From positions 1-7,721 of the forward strand of contig JAUVPN010000124.1 of assembly GCA_030598645.1 (NCBI GenBank): a stretch of 7,721 nucleotides of DNA, read 5' to 3'. Below are positions 1 to 5,527 of the stretch, in pieces. The position numbers and the translations under genes are program-made. The stretch is from Hyphomicrobium sp. Its GTDB lineage: Bacteria > Pseudomonadota > Alphaproteobacteria > Rhizobiales > Hyphomicrobiaceae. Below the pieces are notes generated by a model. The model was given only the letters and a program-made list of their open reading frames with translations. It made no database searches and was not told the origin of the DNA. The first letter of the stretch is position 1. The number at the start of each line of letters is the position of its first letter.

Positions 1-1084
1 ACTCGCGATCAAGCCGCTCGGTGATGATCTCCAGGTGCAATAGGCCGAGGAAGCCGCAGCGGAACCCGAGCCCCAGCGCAGCTGACGTCTCCATTTCATA
101 GGAGAAGCTCGCGTCGTTAAGACGTAGCTTGCCCATTGCCTCACGCAAATCAGCAAAGTCGGCAGCATCAACGGGAAACAGGCCGCAAAAGACCACTGGT
201 TGCGCCGGTTTGAATCCGGGCAAGGCCTCCGCCGTCGGATTGCGCTCGTCGGTCACAGTATCGCCGACGCGCGTATCCGCCACCTCTTTGATAGCTGCGG
301 TAAAGAAACCAACCTCGCCCGGGGCCAGCGCATCCAACATTTGTTGCTTGGGACGAAAAACGCCGACGCGCTCAACCTGATAGCTGCCGCCCGTCGACAT
401 CAACTTGATCTTTTGACCTTTGCGCAAGTTCCCATCGAGAATGCGCACAAGTACGACGACGCCGAGATAGGCGTCATACCAACTGTCGATCAGCAGCGCT
501 TTTAGTGGCTGGCCTGCGTCGCCCTTCGGTGGCGGCAAGCGCTCAACGATTGCCTCAAGTACGGCTTCAACGTTGATTCCCGTCTTAGCCGAGATTGGAA
601 TCGCATCTGAAGCATCGAGCCCGATTACGTCCTCAATCTGCTGCTTGACACGGTCGGAATCTGCTGCCGGCAGATCGACTTTGTTAAGAACGGGGAGGAT
701 TTCCAAATCATTGTCCAGCGCCTGGTAGACGTTGGCGAGTGTTTGCGCTTCGACGCCCTGGCTGGCATCAACCACCAGGATTGCGCCCTCGCAGGCAGCC
801 AGGCAGCGTGACACTTCGTAGGCAAAGTCTACATGGCCTGGCGTGTCCATAAGATTGAGCTGATAGGTCTTGCCGTCCTTCGCACGATAATCGAGGCGCA
901 CCGTCTGCGCCTTGATGGTGATTCCACGCTCGCGCTCAATATCCATCGAGTCGAGGATCTGCTCCTTCATCTCGCGATTGGTGACGTTGCCACACAGCTG
1001 TATCAGCCGGTCAGACAGCGTTGACTTTCCGTGGTCAATATGGGCGATGATGGAGAAGTTGCGGATCAGCGAGGTTTCGGTCAT
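1..1084 (-). CDS. lepA: Elongation factor 4 (LepA), C-terminus cut by window edge
   Basis: LepA/EF4 is a ribosome-associated translational GTPase that can back-translocate or remodel stalled ribosomes. The visible 361 codons read without interruption. The G domain has G1 AHIDHGKST (residues 14-22), the switch I block [10 protein letters not shown] (51-60), G3 DTPGH (80-84) and G4 NKVD (134-137). A beta-barrel domain 2 follows at roughly 190-280. Then comes the start of the LepA-specific domain III with [13 protein letters not shown] (around 340-352), which separates LepA from EF-G. The family is about 600 residues, so roughly 240 C-terminal residues, including the LepA-only C-terminal domain, lie beyond the left edge. 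The start given is the ATG at 1084, which begins [10 protein letters not shown] and matches the usual N-terminal length. It has no good ribosome binding site. An in-frame GTG at 1102 has AAGGTGG six bases upstream and would add MLKQPS. The gene is divergent from mbfA. Confidence 0.97.
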   Translation of the reverse strand, partial: MTETSLIRNFSIIAHIDHGKSTLSDRLIQLCGNVTNREMKEQILDSMDIERERGITIKAQTVRLDYRAKDGKTYQLNLMDTPGHVDFAYEVSRCLAACEGAILVVDASQGVEAQTLANVYQALDNDLEILPVLNKVDLPAADSDRVKQQIEDVIGLDASDAIPISAKTGINVEAVLEAIVERLPPPKGDAGQPLKALLIDSWYDAYLGVVVLVRILDGNLRKGQKIKLMSTGGSYQVERVGVFRPKQQMLDALAPGEVGFFTAAIKEVADTRVGDTVTDERNPTAEALPGFKPAQPVVFCGLFPVDAADFADLREAMGKLRLNDASFSYEMETSAALGLGFRCGFLGLLHLEIITERLDRE

Positions 1085-1105
1085 GGAGGGCTGCTTTAGC
1101 ACTTG

Positions 1106-1112
1106 CCACCTT
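1106..1112 (-). promoter_or_regulatory. Shine-Dalgarno-like site that may set a longer lepA start
   Basis: On the minus strand this reads AAGGTGG, one base from AAGGAGG. It sits 3 bases (6 from its AAGG core) before an in-frame GTG at 1102-1100. It is about 21 bases from the family-consensus ATG at 1084, too far to serve it. The site therefore favours the GTG start, while family N-terminal length favours the ATG. The sequence alone does not settle this. Confidence 0.4.
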
Positions 1113-1125
1113 GGCGCAAAAGAGG

Positions 1126-1157
1126 CCGCGCCCTGCGTCGTATTCTGCAAGGCGCAG
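1126..1157 (-). promoter_or_regulatory. Strong hairpin in lepA 5' leader, possible attenuator
   Basis: In the minus-strand RNA the arms CTGCGCCTTGC and GCAGGGCGCGG pair over 11 positions (9 Watson-Crick, 2 G-U) around a 10-base loop AGAATACGAC. In plus-strand RNA the two G-U pairs become C-A mismatches, so the structure suits a lepA-direction transcript better. After the 3' arm the minus strand reads CCTCTTTTGC, a short U-rich stretch resembling a weak intrinsic terminator. It lies 41 bases upstream of the lepA ATG. It could be an attenuator or leader structure, or the terminator of an antisense transcript. Function is inferred only. Confidence 0.4.
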
Positions 1158-1192
1158 CCCCTGTAAGACCCAGCGATACTGTGGGATCATAG

Positions 1193-1209
1193 TTTAGAGC
1201 CATTCTAAT
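1193..1209. promoter_or_regulatory. Predicted ICE (iron control element), Irr-binding site for mbfA
   Basis: The sequence TTTAGAGCCATTCTAAT differs at two positions from the palindromic ICE consensus TTTAGAA-N3-TTCTAAA recognised by the iron/haem-responsive regulator Irr of rhizobia and relatives. The core TTAGA and TCTAA arms are perfect inverted repeats (1194-1198 and 1204-1208). It ends 33 bases before the preferred mbfA GTG and overlaps a weak -10-like TAATAT (1206-1211), the expected place for a repressor. mbfA is an established Irr-repressed gene in Bradyrhizobium and Agrobacterium, which supports the call. A minus-strand TATGAT (1191-1186) abuts the site, so an effect on divergent lepA is possible but has no further support. 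Confidence 0.75.
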
Positions 1210-1227
1210 ATATGGCTAATGTCATTT

Positions 1228-1234
1228 GGTGGAG
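1228..1234 (+). promoter_or_regulatory. Ribosome binding site that decides the mbfA start
   Basis: GGTGGAG ends 8 bases before the GTG at 1243. No comparable purine tract precedes the upstream in-frame ATG at 1219, whose upstream bases are the AT-rich ICE/promoter region. The GTG start gives an N-terminus MRAFSELSEQEI, which fits the family better than the 8-residue extension MSFGGAIR. Confidence 0.55.
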
Positions 1235-1242
1235 CAATACGC

Positions 1243-2199
1243 GTGCGCGCATTCTCAGAGCTCAGCGAGCAGGAGATTATGGCGCTCGCTATTTCCCTTG
1301 AAGAAGAAGATCACCGCGTATTCGTCGAATATGCCCACGCTATTTCGGACAATTTTCCCGCCACTGCCAAGGTCTTCTCAGAGATAGCTGAACAGGAATC
1401 GGAGAACCGCCGCCGCCTAATTGATCTGTATCGCCAAAGATTCGGCGAGCACATTCCCCTAATTCGCCCACACGACGTTAGAGGTTTCGTCAAACACGAA
1501 CCCATTTGGATGGTGCGTCCGTTGGGTCTCGACAAAGTGCGCAAGCAGGTCGAGGCGAGAATTTACGAGACTCGGCAATTCTATCAGCGCGCGCAGCGAC
1601 GTGCGACCGATGCCGGCATTCGTCAGTTATTGGGCGACCTTGCAGCCGTTGAGGTCCGACAAGAAAACGTGGCCCGCCAACTCGGCGATGAACACCTGAC
1701 GGCTGATTCACGTGCAGCTGAAGCGGAAGCTCAGCGGCGCATGTTCGTTTTGCAAATTGTGCAGCCGGGCCTTGCCGGCCTGATGGACGGTTCGGTCTCT
1801 ACGCTGGCGCCTCTGTTTGCTGCGGCCTTCGCGACCATGAGTACGTGGCAGACATTTCTGGTGGGGATGGCGGCCTCTGTCGGGGCGGGTATCTCCATGG
1901 GCTTTGCGGAGGCGCTTTCCGATGACGGCACATTGACGGGCCGGGGGCATCCCTTGCTCCGGGGCTCGGTAACTGGTTTGATGACGGCGATTGGCGGCAT
2001 TGGCCACACTCTGCCCTTTTTAATCAATGACTTCAGGATCGCCACGATGCTGGCCATCGTAGTCGTGCTGATTGAGCTGTGGGTCATTGCCTGGATTCGG
2101 TCACGCTACATGGATACAAAGTTTCTTCGGGCTGCATTTGAGATTGTCGTGGGTGGCCTGATTGTCTTTGCTGCGGGAATCCTGATCGGCAACGCTTGA
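1243..2199 (+). CDS. mbfA: MbfA-type membrane iron exporter (ferritin-like + VIT domain)
   Basis: MbfA is an inner-membrane protein with an N-terminal cytoplasmic ferritin-like (rubrerythrin-type) domain and a C-terminal VIT1/CCC1 domain. It exports iron and protects against iron and peroxide stress in Bradyrhizobium and Agrobacterium. Counting from the GTG at 1243 (318 residues), the ferritin-like four-helix domain spans about 5-150, with the segment SLEEEDHR (18-25). A linker follows. The VIT domain carries QPGLAGLMDGSVSTLAPL (174-191) and GAGISMGFAEALSDDG (214-229), and about five hydrophobic helices run from 170 to the end. An alternative ATG at 1219 adds 8 residues but lacks a ribosome binding site. 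Oddity: by comparison with family members from memory, three di-iron ligand positions are substituted. Both ExxH motifs read ExxN (E52/N55) and ExxQ (E137/Q140), and residue 107 is Ile where Glu is expected. E20, E52 and E137 remain. Predicted Irr control through the ICE immediately upstream. Confidence 0.93.
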   Translation: MRAFSELSEQEIMALAISLEEEDHRVFVEYAHAISDNFPATAKVFSEIAEQESENRRRLIDLYRQRFGEHIPLIRPHDVRGFVKHEPIWMVRPLGLDKVRKQVEARIYETRQFYQRAQRRATDAGIRQLLGDLAAVEVRQENVARQLGDEHLTADSRAAEAEAQRRMFVLQIVQPGLAGLMDGSVSTLAPLFAAAFATMSTWQTFLVGMAASVGAGISMGFAEALSDDGTLTGRGHPLLRGSVTGLMTAIGGIGHTLPFLINDFRIATMLAIVVVLIELWVIAWIRSRYMDTKFLRAAFEIVVGGLIVFAAGILIGNA

Positions 2200-2204
2200 G
2201 CTGT

Positions 2205-2256
2205 GGATCCATGCGGCCCGTCTTGACGCGGCCACATCTGCGGGCATGAGTGATCC
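2205..2256 (+). terminator. Nested inverted repeat after mbfA, possible non-canonical terminator
   Basis: The inner hairpin is GGCC-CGTC-TT-GACG-(C)-GGCC at 2215-2233, eight base pairs with one bulged C; the innermost pairs must open to leave a workable loop. It is flanked by an outer imperfect pair: GGATCCATGC (2205-2214) with GCATG (2245-2249) and GATCC (2252-2256). It begins 6 bases after the mbfA stop and ends 28 bases before the next gene's start. No T-tract follows, so it is not a classical intrinsic terminator. It may instead stabilise the mbfA mRNA 3' end or mark a Rho-dependent end. Confidence 0.35.
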
Positions 2257-2284
2257 CCTCCAGATTCTGAAGAAAGCTTAAAGA

Positions 2285-3769
2285 ATGGCGATGCACGTCT
2301 TGAAAATCAGCGCGGCCTCGGTCGCAATTCTGATTGCCGGTACGGCAGCCCCTAAACCCGCCCTAGCCGGTATGTTCGGAGTGTCTCCAGCATTCCAGTC
2401 CAAGCCACCTGTGCGTAAACCGCGCCGGCGCACCCCAACACCTCGGCCGCCTACTGCAATAGAACCAGCCCCTGAGACGCAGGCAGCGCCGGCTGTTTCC
2501 CCGCCTACCCAGGAAACACCAGCTGCGGCGGCGCCAGCGCCAGCCACCACATCACCTTCACCCACAACTACTGCCGCCGCTACGATAGCACCTAAGTCCG
2601 TGCGCCGGGCCAAGCACCCTCCTGCTAAAAACAACTGCCGCAACACTGTCCGCTTCTCAACATGGCTTGCGGGATTCAAAAAGGAAGCGGCCGCCGAAGG
2701 CATCAGCACGCGTACGATCAACGCGGCGCTAGGCGGCATGACTCTCAATCGCAAAGTGATCGCGCGCGACCGCCGACAAGGCTTCTTCGCGCAGAGCTTT
2801 CTCTCCTTCCAGCGCAAACTAGCTACCAATAATCGGGTAGTGAGCGGCCGCCGTAAGATCAAACAAAGGCGGTCTGTCTTTGATCGTGCTAAGCGCGAAT
2901 ATGGCGTACCACCCTCAGTCATTACCGGGTTCTGGGCGCTAGAAAGTGATTTTGGCGCCGGCATGGGCAACTTTCCGATCATGCCTGCGCTCGTCACTTT
3001 GGCCTATGACTGCCGCCGCGGCGAGATGTTCCAAGAGGAATTGAAGGCCGCACTACAGATTATCGATCGTGGCGATATGCGCCCATCACAAATGATCGGA
3101 TCTTGGGCAGGTGAAATAGGACAAACGCAATTCTTGCCAACGCGCTATTTGGATTACGCCATCGACTACGACGGCTCGGGTAGAATTGACTTGTTCCGCA
3201 ACGATACTGACGTCATCGGGTCCACCGCCAACTACATGAAAAATCTTGGCTGGCGGGCGGGCGAACCGTGGTTGGAAGAAGTGCGCTTAACGGGCAACCT
3301 GCCCTGGAAGGAAGCCGATCTCGCCATCAAGCATCCTCGCTCTCAGTGGGCGACGTGGGGCGTCAAACGCGTTAATGGACGCTCATTGCCCAAGGATAAT
3401 ATGCAAGCCTCATTGTTGCTTCCTATGGGACGCAATGGACCAGCCTTCCTCGCCTACCCAAACTTCGACATCTATTTGGAGTGGAATCAGTCGCTAAACT
3501 ACGCGACGACGGCTGCTTATCTTGCCACGCGCATCGACGGCGCGCCGTCGATGCGACGCGGCCGTGGCAATATTCCTGTACTCAATGGCCAGCAAACCAA
3601 AGAACTGCAGCGGCGGCTAGTCAAGCGCGGCTATGATGTCGGCAAGATCGATGGTTTGGTCGGCGCAAAAACAAGAGCGGCGGTCAAGGACATGCAAATA
3701 AAGCTCGGGTTGCCCGCCGACTCCTATCCCACGCCCCGGCTACTCACCGCCTTACGAAACGGCAGGTGA
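2285..3769 (+). CDS. Secreted MltB-type (GH103) lytic murein transglycosylase with PG-binding domain
   Basis: Lytic transglycosylases cleave the MurNAc-GlcNAc bond of peptidoglycan to give 1,6-anhydro ends in the periplasm. Of 494 residues, 1-28 form a signal peptide (hydrophobic run about 9-22, likely cut after ALA at 28). Residues about 38-115 are a low-complexity linker rich in Pro, Ala, Thr and Arg. The SLT_2/MltB catalytic domain covers about 120-420. It has the probable catalytic Glu220 in WALESDFG (217-224), GQTQFLP (279-285), and an EF-hand-like loop DYDGSGRID (294-302) matching the calcium site of Slt35/MltB. Cys118 and Cys243 could form a disulfide. A PG_binding_1 domain occupies about 431-492, with LQRRLVKRGY and KIDGLVGAKTRAAV. 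There is no lipobox, so a soluble periplasmic form is expected. The start is ATG 2285; ATG 2291 is possible, and both have only weak purine-rich ribosome binding sites (GAAGAAAG). It converges on ndh. Confidence 0.93.
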   Translation: MAMHVLKISAASVAILIAGTAAPKPALAGMFGVSPAFQSKPPVRKPRRRTPTPRPPTAIEPAPETQAAPAVSPPTQETPAAAAPAPATTSPSPTTTAAATIAPKSVRRAKHPPAKNNCRNTVRFSTWLAGFKKEAAAEGISTRTINAALGGMTLNRKVIARDRRQGFFAQSFLSFQRKLATNNRVVSGRRKIKQRRSVFDRAKREYGVPPSVITGFWALESDFGAGMGNFPIMPALVTLAYDCRRGEMFQEELKAALQIIDRGDMRPSQMIGSWAGEIGQTQFLPTRYLDYAIDYDGSGRIDLFRNDTDVIGSTANYMKNLGWRAGEPWLEEVRLTGNLPWKEADLAIKHPRSQWATWGVKRVNGRSLPKDNMQASLLLPMGRNGPAFLAYPNFDIYLEWNQSLNYATTAAYLATRIDGAPSMRRGRGNIPVLNGQQTKELQRRLVKRGYDVGKIDGLVGAKTRAAVKDMQIKLGLPADSYPTPRLLTALRNGR

Positions 3770-3778
3770 TTTGGGAAT

Positions 3779-3794
3779 GGGTAGGACGCCACCC
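3779..3794 (-). terminator. Small hairpin directly after ndh stop, weak terminator candidate
   Basis: In the minus-strand RNA, GGGTGG-CGTC-CTACCC forms a 6-base-pair stem (one G-U) with a tetraloop, abutting the ndh stop codon. On the plus strand the same bases pair less well. No T-tract follows (ATTCCC), so termination is only suggested by its place in the 25-base gap between convergent genes. Confidence 0.25.
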
Positions 3795-5168
3795 TCAGTG
3801 CAACTTGACTTCCGGTTCAGTGCGGCGGGTTAAAAGACGTGCAAAGGTGTCAAGCGTCACCTTAGCTGGTCCGTGCAGCGCCATCTCATGCATCTTATAA
3901 AGGGAGCGATACATCATGCGGGCAAACAGCCCTTCAATAAACATGCTCTTACCAACGATGAAGCCCATCAGACTGCCGACCGTCGAATAATCGCCAAGCG
4001 AGACGAGCGAACCAAAATCGCGATAGCGAAACGGCCTCATCGGTTCTCCGCGCAAGCGGCGCTGTAGCTCGGAGTAGAGGTGGGACGCTTCCTGGTGTGC
4101 CGCCTGAGCGCGTGGCGGGATCGGCGCATCCGCCCCTTCTGGCACAAGGTACGCGGCGTCACCAATTGCAAATATGTTGGGATCGCGGGTCGATTGCAGC
4201 GTCTCGGTTATAACGAGCTGATTGGAGGGGCTTAACTCCAAACCATCCAGTTTGGCGAGCACATCGGGACCTTTGACGCCCGCCGCCCACACGACGAGTT
4301 CTGAAGGGATAAAGTCACCGTTCTCAAGCTTGACGCCTTTCGCTGTAACCTCGGTCACGCGCGAACCGGTTTTGATATCCACCTTGAGGCCACGCAAAAT
4401 AGCGGCCACGGCGTCAGATATGCGCTCAGGCAGGGCCGGCAGAATGCGGTCGGCTGCCTCCACCAGCGTGATCTTGATATCGTTCTCCGGGTCAATTTTG
4501 TCGAGCCCGAACGCGACCACACCGCGCGCAGTGTGATGCAACTCCGCGGAAAGTTCTGTGCCGGTAGCCCCAGCCCCGATGATCGCTACATGCAGCTGGC
4601 CAGGCCGCACAGGCTCGTCTTGAGCGAACGCGCGGACGCAAGCATTGATCAGCCGCCGGTTGAAGCGTTCGGCCTGCTCGGGCGTATCCAGCATGATGGC
4701 ATGCTCATTAACACCGGGTGTGTCGAACGCATTTCCGACGCAGCCGACAGCGATAACGAGCGTGTCATACTTGAAGGAGCGTACTGGCGTGATCTCACGC
4801 CCATCCTCGTCGTACGTGGCAGCGAGATAGACCAATTTTTTCTTGCGGTCGATGCCAGTCATTTCCCCATAACGAAACTGAAAACCGTGCCAGTAGCCTT
4901 GCGCTTGATAGGCGACCTCATGCCGGCCGACATCCATGCTGCCAGCAGCAATCTCGTGCAAAAGCGGTTTCCAAATGTGCGTGCGGGCCTTCTCGATCAG
5001 TGAAATTTTTGCCTTTGCGCGTTTGCCAAGGGTATCGCCAAGGCGCGTTGCAAGCTCCAAACCACCCGCACCACCACCGACGATGATTATGTGATGCAGA
5101 TCGTCCTCAGACCCAACAGGAAGAACAGTTTTCTCGACCGGAACAGCTTCCGACTGTGGCTTGTTCAT
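3795..5168 (-). CDS. ndh: Type II NADH:quinone oxidoreductase (NDH-2)
   Basis: NDH-2 is a single-subunit, non-proton-pumping flavoenzyme on the cytoplasmic face of the inner membrane. It oxidises NADH and reduces quinone. The 457-residue protein resembles E. coli Ndh (434) end to end. It has the FAD Rossmann motif GGGAGG (31-36), WKPLLHEIAAGS (66-77), and a second Rossmann motif GAGATG (198-203) with Glu237 ending the strand (VEA), as expected for NADH preference. Further motifs are VVWAAGVK (292-299), AIGDAA (334-339) and the quinone-side AQAAHQ (354-359). Amphipathic C-terminal helices (about 400-450, YRSLYKMHEMALHG) anchor it to the membrane. About 20 extra N-terminal residues precede the FAD fold. 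The start is firm: an in-frame TAG lies directly before the ATG, and AAGAAGG lies 7 bases upstream. It is co-directional with pheT and the small ORF, but 116 bases separate it from the latter, so it may have its own promoter. Confidence 0.95.
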   Translation of the reverse strand: MNKPQSEAVPVEKTVLPVGSEDDLHHIIIVGGGAGGLELATRLGDTLGKRAKAKISLIEKARTHIWKPLLHEIAAGSMDVGRHEVAYQAQGYWHGFQFRYGEMTGIDRKKKLVYLAATYDEDGREITPVRSFKYDTLVIAVGCVGNAFDTPGVNEHAIMLDTPEQAERFNRRLINACVRAFAQDEPVRPGQLHVAIIGAGATGTELSAELHHTARGVVAFGLDKIDPENDIKITLVEAADRILPALPERISDAVAAILRGLKVDIKTGSRVTEVTAKGVKLENGDFIPSELVVWAAGVKGPDVLAKLDGLELSPSNQLVITETLQSTRDPNIFAIGDAAYLVPEGADAPIPPRAQAAHQEASHLYSELQRRLRGEPMRPFRYRDFGSLVSLGDYSTVGSLMGFIVGKSMFIEGLFARMMYRSLYKMHEMALHGPAKVTLDTFARLLTRRTEPEVKLH

Positions 5169-5175
5169 CTAGAAG

Positions 5176-5182
5176 CCTTCTT
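5176..5182 (-). promoter_or_regulatory. Ribosome binding site of ndh
   Basis: The minus strand reads AAGAAGG, 7 bases before the ndh ATG at 5168. It fixes the start together with the in-frame TAG immediately upstream of that ATG. Confidence 0.65.
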
Positions 5183-5234
5183 AACTCTGGAACGCCGCCA
5201 AAAAACCATGAGACGTTGGCCGCTCCCTAGCAAC

Positions 5235-5246
5235 TTTCTTGAGAAA
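5235..5246. promoter_or_regulatory. 12-base inverted repeat upstream of ndh, possible operator
   Basis: TTTCT-TG-AGAAA is a perfect 5+2+5 inverted repeat about 66 bases upstream of the ndh start, within the 116-base gap between the small ORF and ndh. It does not match an FNR/FixK box. I recognise no regulator for it, and a repeat this short can occur by chance. Confidence 0.2.
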
Positions 5247-5284
5247 ACAGCACCCGACATAAGGCGCACGTGATCGACCGGAGG

Positions 5285-5425
5285 CTACTGAAGCTGCGCT
5301 GGCGTCGCCTCTATCTCAACTGGCTGATCGACGAATGGGGCATCTGCGAACACGAAGACGTAGGCCAGGATGCCAAGTAGACATGCAACGAAACCAAAGA
5401 CGATAAACTTGCGGGATTCTAACAT
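5285..5425 (-). CDS. Small single-pass membrane protein, hypothetical
   Basis: This reading frame of 46 codons lies between pheT and ndh on the same strand. I do not recognise the family. The protein starts MLESRKF and has one clear hydrophobic segment (about residues 7-27, FIVFGFVACLLGILAYVFVF). An acidic, Pro-containing tail follows (about 28-46), so the expected topology is N-in with a short periplasmic tail. The start at ATG 5425 is chosen because GGAG lies 9 bases upstream. An ATG at 5440 (adds MEHHL) and a TTG at 5470 (61 residues in total) are in-frame alternatives with poorer sites. Support is the membrane segment, strand agreement with both neighbours, and no overlap with another gene. 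If it is not real, 5169-5527 is a 359-base stretch holding only the short inverted repeats listed separately. Confidence 0.45.
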   Translation of the reverse strand: MLESRKFIVFGFVACLLGILAYVFVFADAPFVDQPVEIEATPAQLQ

Positions 5426-5487
5426 CAAATGGTGCTCCATGACTTCGGCGGGGTTGCTAGGATAACCCAAGGCTACAAGAACGGCGA

Positions 5488-5520
5488 GGACTCTGGTTGT
5501 CGCTTGCGGTTGCAGAGGCC
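5488..5520 (-). terminator. Imperfect hairpin after pheT, possible terminator or processing site
   Basis: In the minus-strand RNA, GGCCTCTG pairs with CAGAGTCC (7 of 8 positions) around a 17-base loop that itself contains CGC-AA-GCG. It begins 7 bases after the pheT stop. There is no T-tract (TCGCCG follows). It may separate pheT from the small ORF downstream, or it may be chance pairing. Confidence 0.25.
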
Positions 5521-5527
5521 CAATGTG

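Noticed and set aside
1046..1190. Minus-strand frame starting at the ATG at 1190 and overlapping the lepA start in another frame (about 50 codons, beginning MIPQYRW)
   Set aside because: It overlaps the lepA hairpin and start, lacks a ribosome binding site and resembles no known family; probably chance.
2211..2280. Two tiny plus-strand frames (about 12 and 11 codons) joined by an ATGA overlap before the transglycosylase gene
   Set aside because: Too short to judge, no ribosome binding sites, and they fall inside the inverted repeat, which explains the sequence better.
2278..2997. 239-codon minus-strand frame opposite the transglycosylase
   Set aside because: Its low-complexity Ala/Val/Gly run is the antisense of the Pro/Ala linker; the plus-strand gene has clear domains and a catalytic Glu.
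4533..5003. 156-codon plus-strand frame opposite ndh
   Set aside because: It lies wholly within the strongly recognised ndh coding region and shows no family features.
5169..5230. T-run (GGTTTTTTGG on the minus strand, near 5200-5209) as an intrinsic terminator before ndh
   Set aside because: Only three base pairs (CCA/TGG) can form just before it, too weak for a terminator stem.
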